Assembly: GCA_964523015.1 (NCBI GenBank) | Contig: CAZFXN010000066.1 | Location: forward strand, 1 to 11,568 | Source of the DNA: JAWXBT01 sp964523015 | GTDB taxonomy: Bacteria; Bdellovibrionota_C; UBA2361; J135 | DNA length: 11,568 nt | Reading direction: 5' to 3' | In this document: piece by piece, positions 5,629 through 11,568 of the stretch | Numbering within the stretch: the first letter of the stretch is position 1 | Layout of the letters: each line of letters begins with the position of its first letter | Translations under genes and position numbers: made by a program | The notes under the pieces: generated by a model | Database searches by the model: none | Told to the model about the DNA's origin: nothing | Seen by the model: only the letters and a program-made list of their open reading frames with translations

Positions 5629-7053
5629 ATGAAAAAAGAAATCAAATTCTCTCGATTATTCAGCTACATATTAAAATGTCTCAGAGACGGATCTTGCACC
5701 TTCCTAATCGCCACGACGGCGTTTGCGGGGGGATATGAGATTCAGGAGCAGAGTGCCAGGGGTCTTGGGCAAGCATTTGCCGGGAAAAGTGCCGGATTCG
5801 GCGATGGTAGCGAGGTCTACTATAACCCTGCAGCGATGGTATCACTTAAAACGGACGTAGCATCGGTCAGCGTTAGCGCAATTAAACCAAGTGCAAAATT
5901 TAAAAATAATGGATCATCTCTAGTGCCAGCCCTAGGTGGCGCCCCTCTCACTGGCGGTAATGGCGGCGACGCAGGCTCTGTAGTCGCTGTCCCAAGTGGT
6001 TACATTGTAAAAACAATCGACAATCAATTTAAATTAGGTCTCGGCATAAACTCCCCGTACGGTCTTAACGCTGAATACGATTCGGATTGGGTTGGCAGAT
6101 ATCACGCAATTAAATCCGATCTCACCGTCATTAATATTAATCCGGCACTTTCCTATAAAGTCATCGATGGTTTTACCCTTGGCCTCGGTCTTAACAACAT
6201 GTACATCGATGCCGAGCTTACAAATGCAATCGACTTTGGGTCAATCGGAGCATCACGATTAGGCGCTGCCGCTGCACCACTAGGCCTCCTGCCTCAAAAA
6301 GCTGACGGATTTGGCCGTCTTGAAGGGGATGATTGGGCTCACGGATTTAATCTTGGCATGTTAATCGAGCCAACAAGTTCAACAAAGTTTGGGCTAGCCT
6401 TTAAAAGCAAACTAGAAGCAACCGTTGATGGAAAAGCCACATTTGAGGTCCCAACTAACGCTTTACCTCTTACTAGCACCGGCCTTTTTACTAATTCTAC
6501 TGCAGAAGCTGAGATGACTATCCCTGAGAGCCTAAGTGCCGGCTTAATGCATGAGATTAATGACCGCCTAAATGTCTCCCTTGAGGGTACCTGGACAAGA
6601 TGGACCCGTTTTAAAGAAATCCGTGTTAAATACCCCGGATCCGTCTCTGACACCGTAACGCCACCAGGATCCGTCTCTGACACCGTAACGCCGGGATCCG
6701 TCTCTGACACCGTAACGCCGGAAAACTGGGAAAACACCTGGCGCATGGCCGGGGGTGTTAACTACGCAGTTACCCCGCGTCTTACCTTAAGAGCTGGTAC
6801 AGCTTGGGAAGAAACACCAATTACTAGTGCAGCATTTAGAACACCACGAATTCCAGATGAAAATAGAATTTGGGCCACAGTCGGCGCAAGTTGGTACGCC
6901 ACAGATAACATGATCGTTGATATCGGATACGCCCACCTCTTTATGGATGATGCTTCATCAACAAACACAACTGCAACTGGCGCAGCTTTGATCGGTGATT
7001 ACGATTTATCAATAGATATATTAAGCATCGGCCTAACTTGGGAATTAGGATAA
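5629..7053 (+). CDS. FadL/OmpP1/TodX-family outer membrane transport protein
   Basis: Beta-barrel channel for long-chain fatty acids or other hydrophobic compounds across the outer membrane. The mature start GGYEIQEQSARGLGQAFAG, after a likely signal-peptidase cut at AFA (residue 33), is diagnostic, as are EVYYNPAAM, the GLGINSPYGL segment and SDWVGRYHAIKSDL. Length (474) fits the family. ATG start with AAGGAAG upstream. The signal peptide is odd: its basic start and hydrophobic core are split by a dispersed palindrome encoding CLRDGS (17-22), leaving a short core of about 10 residues. A threefold SVSDTVTP repeat (residues 337-364) interrupts the domain between two barrel strands. The C-terminus ends WELG rather than the usual aromatic residue. 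The 3' end overlaps the convergent VanZ-like gene by 55 bp. GC content looks higher than in the flanking genes. The acyl-CoA synthetase downstream suggests a fatty-acid role. Confidence 0.95.
   Translation: MKKEIKFSRLFSYILKCLRDGSCTFLIATTAFAGGYEIQEQSARGLGQAFAGKSAGFGDGSEVYYNPAAMVSLKTDVASVSVSAIKPSAKFKNNGSSLVPALGGAPLTGGNGGDAGSVVAVPSGYIVKTIDNQFKLGLGINSPYGLNAEYDSDWVGRYHAIKSDLTVININPALSYKVIDGFTLGLGLNNMYIDAELTNAIDFGSIGASRLGAAAAPLGLLPQKADGFGRLEGDDWAHGFNLGMLIEPTSSTKFGLAFKSKLEATVDGKATFEVPTNALPLTSTGLFTNSTAEAEMTIPESLSAGLMHEINDRLNVSLEGTWTRWTRFKEIRVKYPGSVSDTVTPPGSVSDTVTPGSVSDTVTPENWENTWRMAGGVNYAVTPRLTLRAGTAWEETPITSAAFRTPRIPDENRIWATVGASWYATDNMIVDIGYAHLFMDDASSTNTTATGAALIGDYDLSIDILSIGLTWELG
5678..5695 (-). repeat. 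Dispersed palindrome in the FadL-like signal-peptide region
   Basis: 18 bases, GTCTCAGAGACGGATCTT, are identical to the right part of both copies at 5228 and 5264, including the polar ATCTT flank. Read in a different frame from those copies, it gives CLRDGS, putting Arg and Asp next to the hydrophobic core of the export signal. Confidence 0.88.
6637..6719 (+). repeat. Threefold 26 bp repeat in the FadL-like gene (SVSDTVTP)
   Basis: Three copies of a 26 bp unit start at 6637, 6667 and 6694, with periods of 30 and 27 bp, so the frame is kept. Each encodes GSVSDTVTP. The first 12 bases after the initial G (GATCCGTCTCTGA region) match the dispersed palindrome, but the right arm is replaced by CACCGTAACG. 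It is probably a palindrome insertion that diverged and then expanded. It sits in a predicted loop between barrel strands. Confidence 0.9.
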
Positions 7054-7697
7054 GTCGCAATGACTACAGCAAGTAACGATCCCCATAAACTACTTGCTGT
7101 ATTAATATAGACATCACGCATATCTCCAACTCGGTATGGCAAAACCGCCTGCAATCCCTCATCCAATATTGAAACAATAACACCGGCAAGCACGCCACGA
7201 AAAATTATATTGAAAAAATTTATACTGGGAAAAATTATACTGGGAAAAATTATACTGGGAAAAATTATACTGGCAATTATATTGGCCCTACCATCACTTT
7301 CTCTTTCTTCCTTTCCAGTTCCCTCAACACTCCGTTTTTGACCCCAAAGAAACCCTAATATCCCGTAGGTTATAATATGAGTTCTCTCCTCAGCGAGCGG
7401 CAATTGCATTCCAAAAAATCCAGCAACTATAATAAGAGCAAAGATATAAATCGCAGATCTAATCGTTATTCGATCCCGAAAATTAATAAAAAACAAAATT
7501 AATCCAGAAATAAAAATTGCAGAAATAATAAATGATATTAGTTCTCTCCCGCCAATGTTGCGCATTACCTCAAAAACTTGGCGCATAAAAAAAGCCGATA
7601 ATATTATAAAGAGAGCCCAGCCGTAGGGTGAAATAATGTATTTGAAAATATACGATAGCTTTTTAATTAGTGTAGCTTTCATCATTGCTTTAATCAC
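6999..7697 (-). CDS. VanZ-like family membrane protein
   Basis: Integral inner-membrane protein of 232 residues with about five hydrophobic segments. The VanZ pattern is clear. EERTHIITYGILG (103-115) corresponds to the family's DKxxHFxxYxxLG. LDEGLQAVLPYRVGDMRD followed by VYINTASSLWG (178-206) corresponds to the conserved DExxQ...PxRxxDxxDxxxN block. The biochemical role of the family is not settled (glycopeptide resistance in some members). A loop inserted between the two halves (about 121-162) contains a Ser/Gly/Glu-rich stretch and IIFPS pentapeptide repeats. The likely start is GTG, 7 bp after the stop of the metallo-hydrolase gene, using GAGAG in that gene's end; an ATG four codons in is the alternative. 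The pair looks translationally coupled. The last residues overlap the convergent porin gene. Confidence 0.85.
   Translation of the reverse strand: MIKAMMKATLIKKLSYIFKYIISPYGWALFIILSAFFMRQVFEVMRNIGGRELISFIISAIFISGLILFFINFRDRITIRSAIYIFALIIVAGFFGMQLPLAEERTHIITYGILGFLWGQKRSVEGTGKEERESDGRANIIASIIFPSIIFPSIIFPSINFFNIIFRGVLAGVIVSILDEGLQAVLPYRVGDMRDVYINTASSLWGSLLAVVIATYPNSQVRPMLNISIDKS
7219..7274. repeat. 15 bp tandem repeat, nearly 4 copies, in VanZ-like gene
   Basis: ATTATACTGGGAAAA repeats with a strict 15 bp period (copies near 7219, 7234, 7249 and 7264, the outer two slightly changed). It encodes repeated IIFPS. The repeat is in frame and lengthens a hydrophobic linker between the two conserved VanZ blocks. 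Confidence 0.92.
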
Positions 7698-7704
7698 TTT
7701 TTTG

Positions 7705-8787
7705 TCATCTCTCTTTTGTCACATCATGCGATGCTATTTTATCAATTTTAAATGTCCCATCCAAATTCCCTGTTACAATCACAGTACCATCCATATCAGT
7801 TCTATAAACAGTAACGTTGGCATCACTTATTCTTTTTAAAGTTTCATCCGCTGGATATCCCCTAATATTATCATGATCAACACTTATGATCGCAACTTGC
7901 GGAGACACCATCTTTAGAAATTCACTACTAGTTGCATCTTTCGCACCGTGATGACCAACTTGTAAAATATTAGCTCTCAGATCCGCATTACTTTTTAATA
8001 AGGCCTTTTCCGTCTCAAAATTACCATCCGCCATCAGTAATGCCGTAAAAGATCCGTAAGAAATTCTTACTACAAGGGAATTACTGTTCCAATCGGCAAG
8101 CCTCTTTTTAGAGCCAATCCTCTTAGGAGAGAGAACTTTTAAGGAGAGAGCCCCCGAGGATATCTCGAATCCTGCATCAATAGATTTATACCCAGCATGT
8201 CCCCGAACCGCTTTTTTATAGAACCGATAAATATCTTCCTTACTAGAGATCTGCTCAATGTCCTCCCCATTATCGTAAATGTTTTTAACCTTAAATCGAT
8301 CCAAAATCGCAAAGACCCCTCCAAAATGATCAAGATGGGGATGAGTAATAAATAAGTGCGCTAGAACTCCTTTCTCTCCCTCTCCGTTCTCTACATCTTG
8401 TTTCTCCAAAAGTTTCGCCAATGACCCTTCCAGATAATTAACCAGATAACTAGCAACCCTAGAACTCGGATTTCCAGTATCAATTAAAATACTCCCAAGC
8501 TCTCTAGATTGTATAAGTGTACTTGCGCCCTCTCCAACGTTGATAAAATGAAGCTTTATCGCATCACTCTTTATTCCATCGCTCATTTTCCCATCACTCA
8601 TTATTCCTTCATTCATCCCCCCATTCGTCCCTACATTCCTTCCCTCATTCATCGTGCTACTAGGTAAATCCAAGGTTTGAGCAGAGAGAGTTTGAGGATA
8701 GAGCTGCACTTGCATCAAAAGAGCTATCAAAAAAATCATCAATAGATGAAAGCGACTAAATAGAGAGAAAAGTACTTGGAAGGACAT
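7705..8787 (-). CDS. Exported metallo-beta-lactamase-fold hydrolase, ComEC C-domain type
   Basis: 360-residue protein with an N-terminal hydrophobic segment (14-26) that reads as a signal peptide or anchor (alanine at LSAQ near 35-37), so the enzyme probably acts in the periplasm. The MBL fold starts at KLHFINVGEGASTLI, followed by ILIDTG, the metal motif HPHLDH (H149, H151, D153, H154), DWNSNSLVVRI, LLMADG (D254) and LQVGHHGAKD (H279-H280). These motifs match the hydrolase domain fused to ComEC/Rec2 in competence proteins and its free-standing relatives; the substrate is unknown. A low-complexity linker (about 46-76) of MNEG/MSDG repeats separates signal and enzyme. ATG start with AGGA 5 bases upstream. 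It is the first gene of a unit with the VanZ-like gene, only 43 bp from the divergent acyl-CoA synthetase start. Confidence 0.92.
   Translation of the reverse strand: MSFQVLFSLFSRFHLLMIFLIALLMQVQLYPQTLSAQTLDLPSSTMNEGRNVGTNGGMNEGIMSDGKMSDGIKSDAIKLHFINVGEGASTLIQSRELGSILIDTGNPSSRVASYLVNYLEGSLAKLLEKQDVENGEGEKGVLAHLFITHPHLDHFGGVFAILDRFKVKNIYDNGEDIEQISSKEDIYRFYKKAVRGHAGYKSIDAGFEISSGALSLKVLSPKRIGSKKRLADWNSNSLVVRISYGSFTALLMADGNFETEKALLKSNADLRANILQVGHHGAKDATSSEFLKMVSPQVAIISVDHDNIRGYPADETLKRISDANVTVYRTDMDGTVIVTGNLDGTFKIDKIASHDVTKER
8560..8652. repeat. Degenerate 15 bp repeats in the metallo-hydrolase linker
   Basis: On the gene strand, units of the kind ATGAGTGATGGAAAA recur about five to six times with drift, giving MNEG, MSDG and KSDA pentads between the signal peptide and the MBL domain. 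It is an older, more decayed expansion than the one in the VanZ-like gene. Confidence 0.8.
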
Positions 8788-8830
8788 AATTTCCTAATGT
8801 ACACTACGAATCTTAAAGGGAGCAATTAAA

Positions 8831-10693
8831 ATGAGATATTGGGGATTGGATGAGGCTCAAAATTTGGCAGCGGCCTTTTATGACCTAGCTGAAAAAGAAC
8901 CCGAAAAGCTTGTCTATGCTCAAGCCCAGTTTGATGGACAGTTTGAATCTAAGCACGAACGTCGCTGGGTAGAGACACAAGCTAAGGATGTAAAAGAACG
9001 GATTAATAAAGTCGCTCAGTATTTAAAATCAACTGGTGTAAAAAAAGGAACTAAGGTTGCGATTATCTCAACCTCCCGTCCTGAATGGATGGAGGCAGAT
9101 TTAGCGATCTTAGCTTGTGGTGGCATCTCCATCTCTGTTTATCAAACTCTCCCCGAACGAGAGATCGCCTACATCCTGTATGACTCAGGTGCTGAAATTG
9201 TTTTCGCTGAGAATGAAGAGCAGGTAAAAAAAGTTTTAAAGATCGGTGAGCAGGAATGGAATATTCCAGCCACTGAAGATCGCCCTGAAAGTAAATCTCG
9301 AATCACGATAAAAAAGGTAATCTCATTTGAAAATACTATGAGTAGCGAGATCGTCACTGTTTATCGCCAACTTGTTAATGGCCCTGCTGCCCCAATTCCA
9401 GCAGATTTAGATAAGATAACTCGTGCTGATCTTGCATCTTTTGTTTATACCTCAGGCACCACCGGTCCACCGAAAGGTGTTGTTCAAACACACGGAAATC
9501 ACCTCGCAAACATTAGACAGGCCGCGGAATCAGGGCTCTATGTTGGAACATCAACGATCATGATGTTTTTGCCACTAGCTCATTCATTTGCAAAACTTAT
9601 GGGGTATATCGGATTTGTTACCCCCGCTTCTCTTAAATTTATCGCCATTGTTGATAACAAAACATCACGGATGGAGCCGGTATCAGTAACCCGTGATATC
9701 AGAGAGGGAAGTGCCAAGATCGTTCCAATCGTGCCGCGCTTACTAGAAAAAATGAAGGATGGTATTTTACGACAAGCAAATGCTGCGGGTCTTAAGGGTA
9801 CTATCTTAACTAACGCAGTAAGATCCGCTGAAGAGCTCTATGAAAAAGGAGCACACGCTTCATTTAAAACAAAGATGTTATTTTTCTTAACTGCCGGCAT
9901 ACGCACAAAGATCCGTCATAAACTTTTTGGCCCGCACTTTATGTATTGCGTTGTAGGAGGTGCAAAGTTACCAGTGCCTGTAGCCAAGTTCTTTGACGCC
10001 ATCGGTATTGAGCTCCTTGAGGGGTATGGGCTCACCGAAACTTGTGTAGCCACTAATGTAAATCCTGTAGGTCGCAAAAAAATCGGTTCTGTTGGACCGC
10101 TTCTTTCAAAAGATATCGAATTAAAAATCCTTGAAGATAGCGAGCTCTGTTATCGTGGACCAAATATCTCACTTGGCTATAACAATAGAAAAACTGCTAC
10201 TGAAAGCTCCTGGGATCAAGATGGCTGGTTTCACACTGGAGATCTCGGCTCCCTTGATAAGGACAGCTATCTTACAATAACCGGACGTAAAAAAGAGATT
10301 ATAGTTGGATCAACTGGTAAGAAGGTCGCCCCTAACGACATTGAGGACAAAGTTAAAGGATGCCCTTACGTATCTCAGATCGTTATGGTCGGAGAGGGCA
10401 GGGCATACTGCACTGCGCTTATCACTCTTAACGAAGAGAGCGTTCGTGATTGGGGACGTTCCTTAAATAAAGATCTCTCTCAGAAATTATCCGAAGACCC
10501 TGAAGTCAAAACACTTATCTGGGCATTTGTACAAGAGATAAATGAAAAACTCGCCAACTTTGAGCAGATAAAGCAGATAGCAATTCTACCCGGGGATTTT
10601 ACTGTTGATAACTTACTATTAACTCCTACATTTAAGATTAAGAGAAAACTCGTTGAGGAACGGTTTAAGGATGTTGTGGATGGGTTGTATTAG
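8831..10693 (+). CDS. Long-chain acyl-CoA synthetase (AMP-forming, FadD-like)
   Basis: ATP-dependent ligase that activates fatty acids as acyl-adenylates and transfers them to coenzyme A; cytosolic or membrane-associated. The 620-residue length and motif order fit the long-chain (ACSL/FadD15-like) branch. They are the ATP/AMP P-loop YTSGTTGPPKG (206-216), the motif EGYGLTET (397-404), DGWFHTGDLG with the ribose-binding Asp (464-473), the hinge GRKKEI (485-490), and the C-terminal TPTFKIKR with the catalytic lysine region (598-605). ATG start with GGGAG upstream. It is divergent from the metallo-hydrolase gene. Together with the FadL-like porin 1.8 kb away it would complete uptake and activation of exogenous fatty acids. 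Chain-length preference cannot be read from sequence. Confidence 0.96.
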   Translation: MRYWGLDEAQNLAAAFYDLAEKEPEKLVYAQAQFDGQFESKHERRWVETQAKDVKERINKVAQYLKSTGVKKGTKVAIISTSRPEWMEADLAILACGGISISVYQTLPEREIAYILYDSGAEIVFAENEEQVKKVLKIGEQEWNIPATEDRPESKSRITIKKVISFENTMSSEIVTVYRQLVNGPAAPIPADLDKITRADLASFVYTSGTTGPPKGVVQTHGNHLANIRQAAESGLYVGTSTIMMFLPLAHSFAKLMGYIGFVTPASLKFIAIVDNKTSRMEPVSVTRDIREGSAKIVPIVPRLLEKMKDGILRQANAAGLKGTILTNAVRSAEELYEKGAHASFKTKMLFFLTAGIRTKIRHKLFGPHFMYCVVGGAKLPVPVAKFFDAIGIELLEGYGLTETCVATNVNPVGRKKIGSVGPLLSKDIELKILEDSELCYRGPNISLGYNNRKTATESSWDQDGWFHTGDLGSLDKDSYLTITGRKKEIIVGSTGKKVAPNDIEDKVKGCPYVSQIVMVGEGRAYCTALITLNEESVRDWGRSLNKDLSQKLSEDPEVKTLIWAFVQEINEKLANFEQIKQIAILPGDFTVDNLLLTPTFKIKRKLVEERFKDVVDGLY

Positions 10694-10754
10694 GGGTGTG
10701 GGGTAAGGAATTATGGCCATGCCTATATCTAGCGAGATGTGTTAAGGTTGCTCC

Positions 10755-10991
10755 GTGAGAAAATTGAAAACAACACAATATTTTGAATACCGAAGAACGT
10801 TGCCGGATCGGCGGAAAATTACTGATGATTTAATCCTCAAAGCAATTGAAAATCCGGTAAAGACCGAAACTCAGGATGATGGTAGAATAAGACTGTGGGG
10901 CAAGACTTCGGAGCATTACTTAAGAGTTGTACTCCTTGATGATGGTGAGACTATTCACAATGCTTTTTATGATCGAAATTTTAAGGAATAG
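10755..10991 (+). CDS. DUF4258-like small protein, putative toxin of a TA pair
   Basis: 78 residues with the layout of DUF4258/RelE-like small proteins: an R..R.I pattern (RRTLPDRRKIT), a helix ending IENPV, then DGRIRLWGK, YLRVVLLDDG and a terminal IHNAFYDRNF. The start is GTG at 10755, because an ATG 18 bp upstream in frame is closed at once by TAA; AAGG lies 7 bases before it. The next gene starts 6 bp after its stop. DUF4258 genes often sit directly before DUF2283 genes, and such pairs are thought to be toxin-antitoxin modules. Toxicity is not shown by the sequence. Confidence 0.75.
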   Translation: MRKLKTTQYFEYRRTLPDRRKITDDLILKAIENPVKTETQDDGRIRLWGKTSEHYLRVVLLDDGETIHNAFYDRNFKE

Positions 10992-10997
10992 ATAAAG

Positions 10998-11195
10998 ATG
11001 AAAGTTAGATATTTTGAAGACACAGACACACTATATATTGAGCTCAAAGATAAGGAAGCGAAGCAGACCGAAGAGCTAAATGAGAATGTTCTCCTTGAGC
11101 TTGATGAAGAAGGCAAAGTTGTAGGACTAACTATAGAGCATGCCAAAGAAGGTGCCGGTAAACTTGGCTTTTCCTATGAGACGGTAGCTGCTTAG
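10998..11195 (+). CDS. DUF2283 family protein, putative antitoxin
   Basis: 65 residues. The start MKVRYFEDTDTLYIEL and the later VLLELDEEGKVVGLTIEHA match the DUF2283 pattern (MKxxYdxexDaLYIxL ... DxxGxvvGIEI). The protein is acidic, as many antitoxins are. ATG start with AAGGA inside the end of the preceding gene, so the two are probably coupled. Its partner is the DUF4258-like gene. It has no DNA-binding domain that I can see, so any autoregulation would need another factor. Confidence 0.85.
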   Translation: MKVRYFEDTDTLYIELKDKEAKQTEELNENVLLELDEEGKVVGLTIEHAKEGAGKLGFSYETVAA

Positions 11196-11296
11196 TCGAT
11201 ACGTATTCAGTATGTTGAGGAATCCATAAGCGAACCTCTACATCGGGTTTCCCCTATCACATTGAAATAAAAGCAAATTTGCATTTTGTACCACAC

Positions 11297-11325
11297 GCGG
11301 GCAGTTTGCATGACAAATTGCCCGC
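11297..11325. other. Strong stem-loop, 12 bp stem, 5-base loop
   Basis: GCGGGCAGTTTG (11297-11308) pairs with CAAATTGCCCGC (11314-11325) through one G-U pair, with loop CATGA. The stem is stable but not followed by a T-run on either strand, so it is not a standard terminator. It could still end the transcript of the DUF4258/DUF2283 pair, or be a palindromic repeat of another family. It stands 4 bp before the palindrome cluster. Confidence 0.8.
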
Positions 11326-11328
11326 CTG

Positions 11329-11397
11329 AAGATCCGTCCTCAAGATCCGTCTCTGAGACAGATCATCACAGATCTGAAAGATCCGTCTCTGAGACCG
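11329..11397 (+). repeat. Cluster of dispersed palindromes, one partial and a 36 bp-period doublet
   Basis: A partial copy (AAGATCCGTC at 11329-11338) is followed by two near-complete copies at 11342-11361 and 11378-11397, each AAGATCCGTCTCTGAGAC plus a variable last pair (AG, CG). The doublet has a 20 bp element and 16 bp spacer, the same geometry as the doublet in the glycosyltransferase gene, but the spacer sequence differs. If translated in the open frame they would give RSVSET again. Confidence 0.9.
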
Positions 11398-11568
11398 CAC
11401 AGAAATCTAATAAAAATCCCTATGATTTCAACCCCAATTTAGCCCCCATTCTCTACGAAAAATTCACATTTTCGCCTACGAAGTAATTTTAGCTGGATCA
11501 AAAAAGTAGTTGATATCATTTAACAAAGAGCCCTTTTGGGTACATTTTTCATTTCACCCGACCATTTT

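Larger units (their letters stand above)
11196..11568. other. 373 bp without a confident gene at the right edge
   Basis: Holds a 10 bp palindrome GCAAATTTGC (11273-11282), a strong hairpin (11297-11325) and a cluster of dispersed palindromes (11329-11397). A frame from TTG at 11286 to 11488 stays open across the cluster, but it has no ribosome site and begins inside the hairpin region. A short minus-strand frame ending in TAA at 11520 runs off the edge and could be the end of a gene beyond the window. No promoter or terminator with a T-run is seen. Confidence 0.5.

Noticed and set aside
6339..6968. Minus-strand frames opposite the FadL-like gene, one with VSETDPG repeats
   Set aside because: The repeat residues are the complement of the SVSDTVTP repeat; the plus-strand FadL reading is unambiguous.
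11297..11325. Rho-independent terminator
   Set aside because: The stem is strong but no T-run follows on either strand.
2517..11397. A CRISPR-like reading of the palindrome copies
   Set aside because: Copies are scattered over 9 kb, only pairs are evenly spaced, spacers are 16 bases, and some copies are within coding genes. No cas gene is present.
11286..11488. Plus-strand open frame from a TTG across the palindrome cluster, containing RSVSET twice
   Set aside because: No ribosome site, it starts just upstream of a hairpin, and its composition is mostly repeat. The RSVSET peptides follow from the repeat itself, so the open frame is not evidence of a gene.

Overview
The window comes from a Gram-negative, flagellated bacterium of low to moderate GC. 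The evidence is a flagellar hook protein, a FadL-type outer-membrane channel with a signal peptide, and a soluble transhydrogenase. The taxon cannot be fixed from the sequence. A member of the former Deltaproteobacteria or a related group is a guess only.

Layout, left to right. (1) Positions 1-911 (-) hold the N-terminal two thirds of soluble pyridine-nucleotide transhydrogenase (sthA), cut by the window edge. (2) Positions 938-1222 (+) are a doubtful small ORF. (3) Positions 1238-2509 (-) encode the hook protein FlgE, with no other flagellar gene nearby. (4) Positions 2510-2980 contain no confident gene; they hold stacked 12-13 bp units, a 49 bp tandem duplication, a hexamer run and a tiny ORF with a strong Shine-Dalgarno site. 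(5) Positions 2981-3916 (-) encode a RAYT-type Y1/HUH transposase, directly downstream of (6) a GT-C-like membrane glycosyltransferase (3954-5483, -). (7) A FadL-family porin (5629-7053, +) is divergent from it. (8) A metallo-beta-lactamase-fold exported protein and a VanZ-like membrane protein form a two-gene minus-strand unit (8787-6999) that converges on and overlaps the porin. (9) A long-chain acyl-CoA synthetase (8831-10693, +) follows. (10) A DUF4258/DUF2283 pair resembling a toxin-antitoxin module (10755-11195, +) is next. (11) The last 370 bases carry a strong hairpin and a cluster of palindromes.

The most interesting signal is a short dispersed palindrome with core CCGTCTCTGAGACGG, usually preceded on one side by AAGAT. 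It recurs about ten times, from perfect to decayed, both between genes and inside open reading frames. It encodes RSVSET twice in the glycosyltransferase, lies in the signal-peptide region of the porin, is echoed as a threefold SVSDTVTP repeat deeper in the porin, and forms a pair near the right end. The glycosyltransferase doublet and the right-end doublet share the same 36 bp period (20 bp element plus 16 bp spacer) although the spacer sequences differ. A RAYT transposase, the class known to mobilise REP palindromes, sits in the same window, so it is a natural candidate for spreading the element. That link is inference.

A second theme is in-frame tandem expansion: pentapeptide repeats in the VanZ-like protein, MNEG/MSDG repeats in the metallo-hydrolase linker, and a 12 bp duplication in the glycosyltransferase. 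Functionally, the FadL porin and acyl-CoA synthetase would together import and activate fatty acids. The other genes show no obvious shared pathway.
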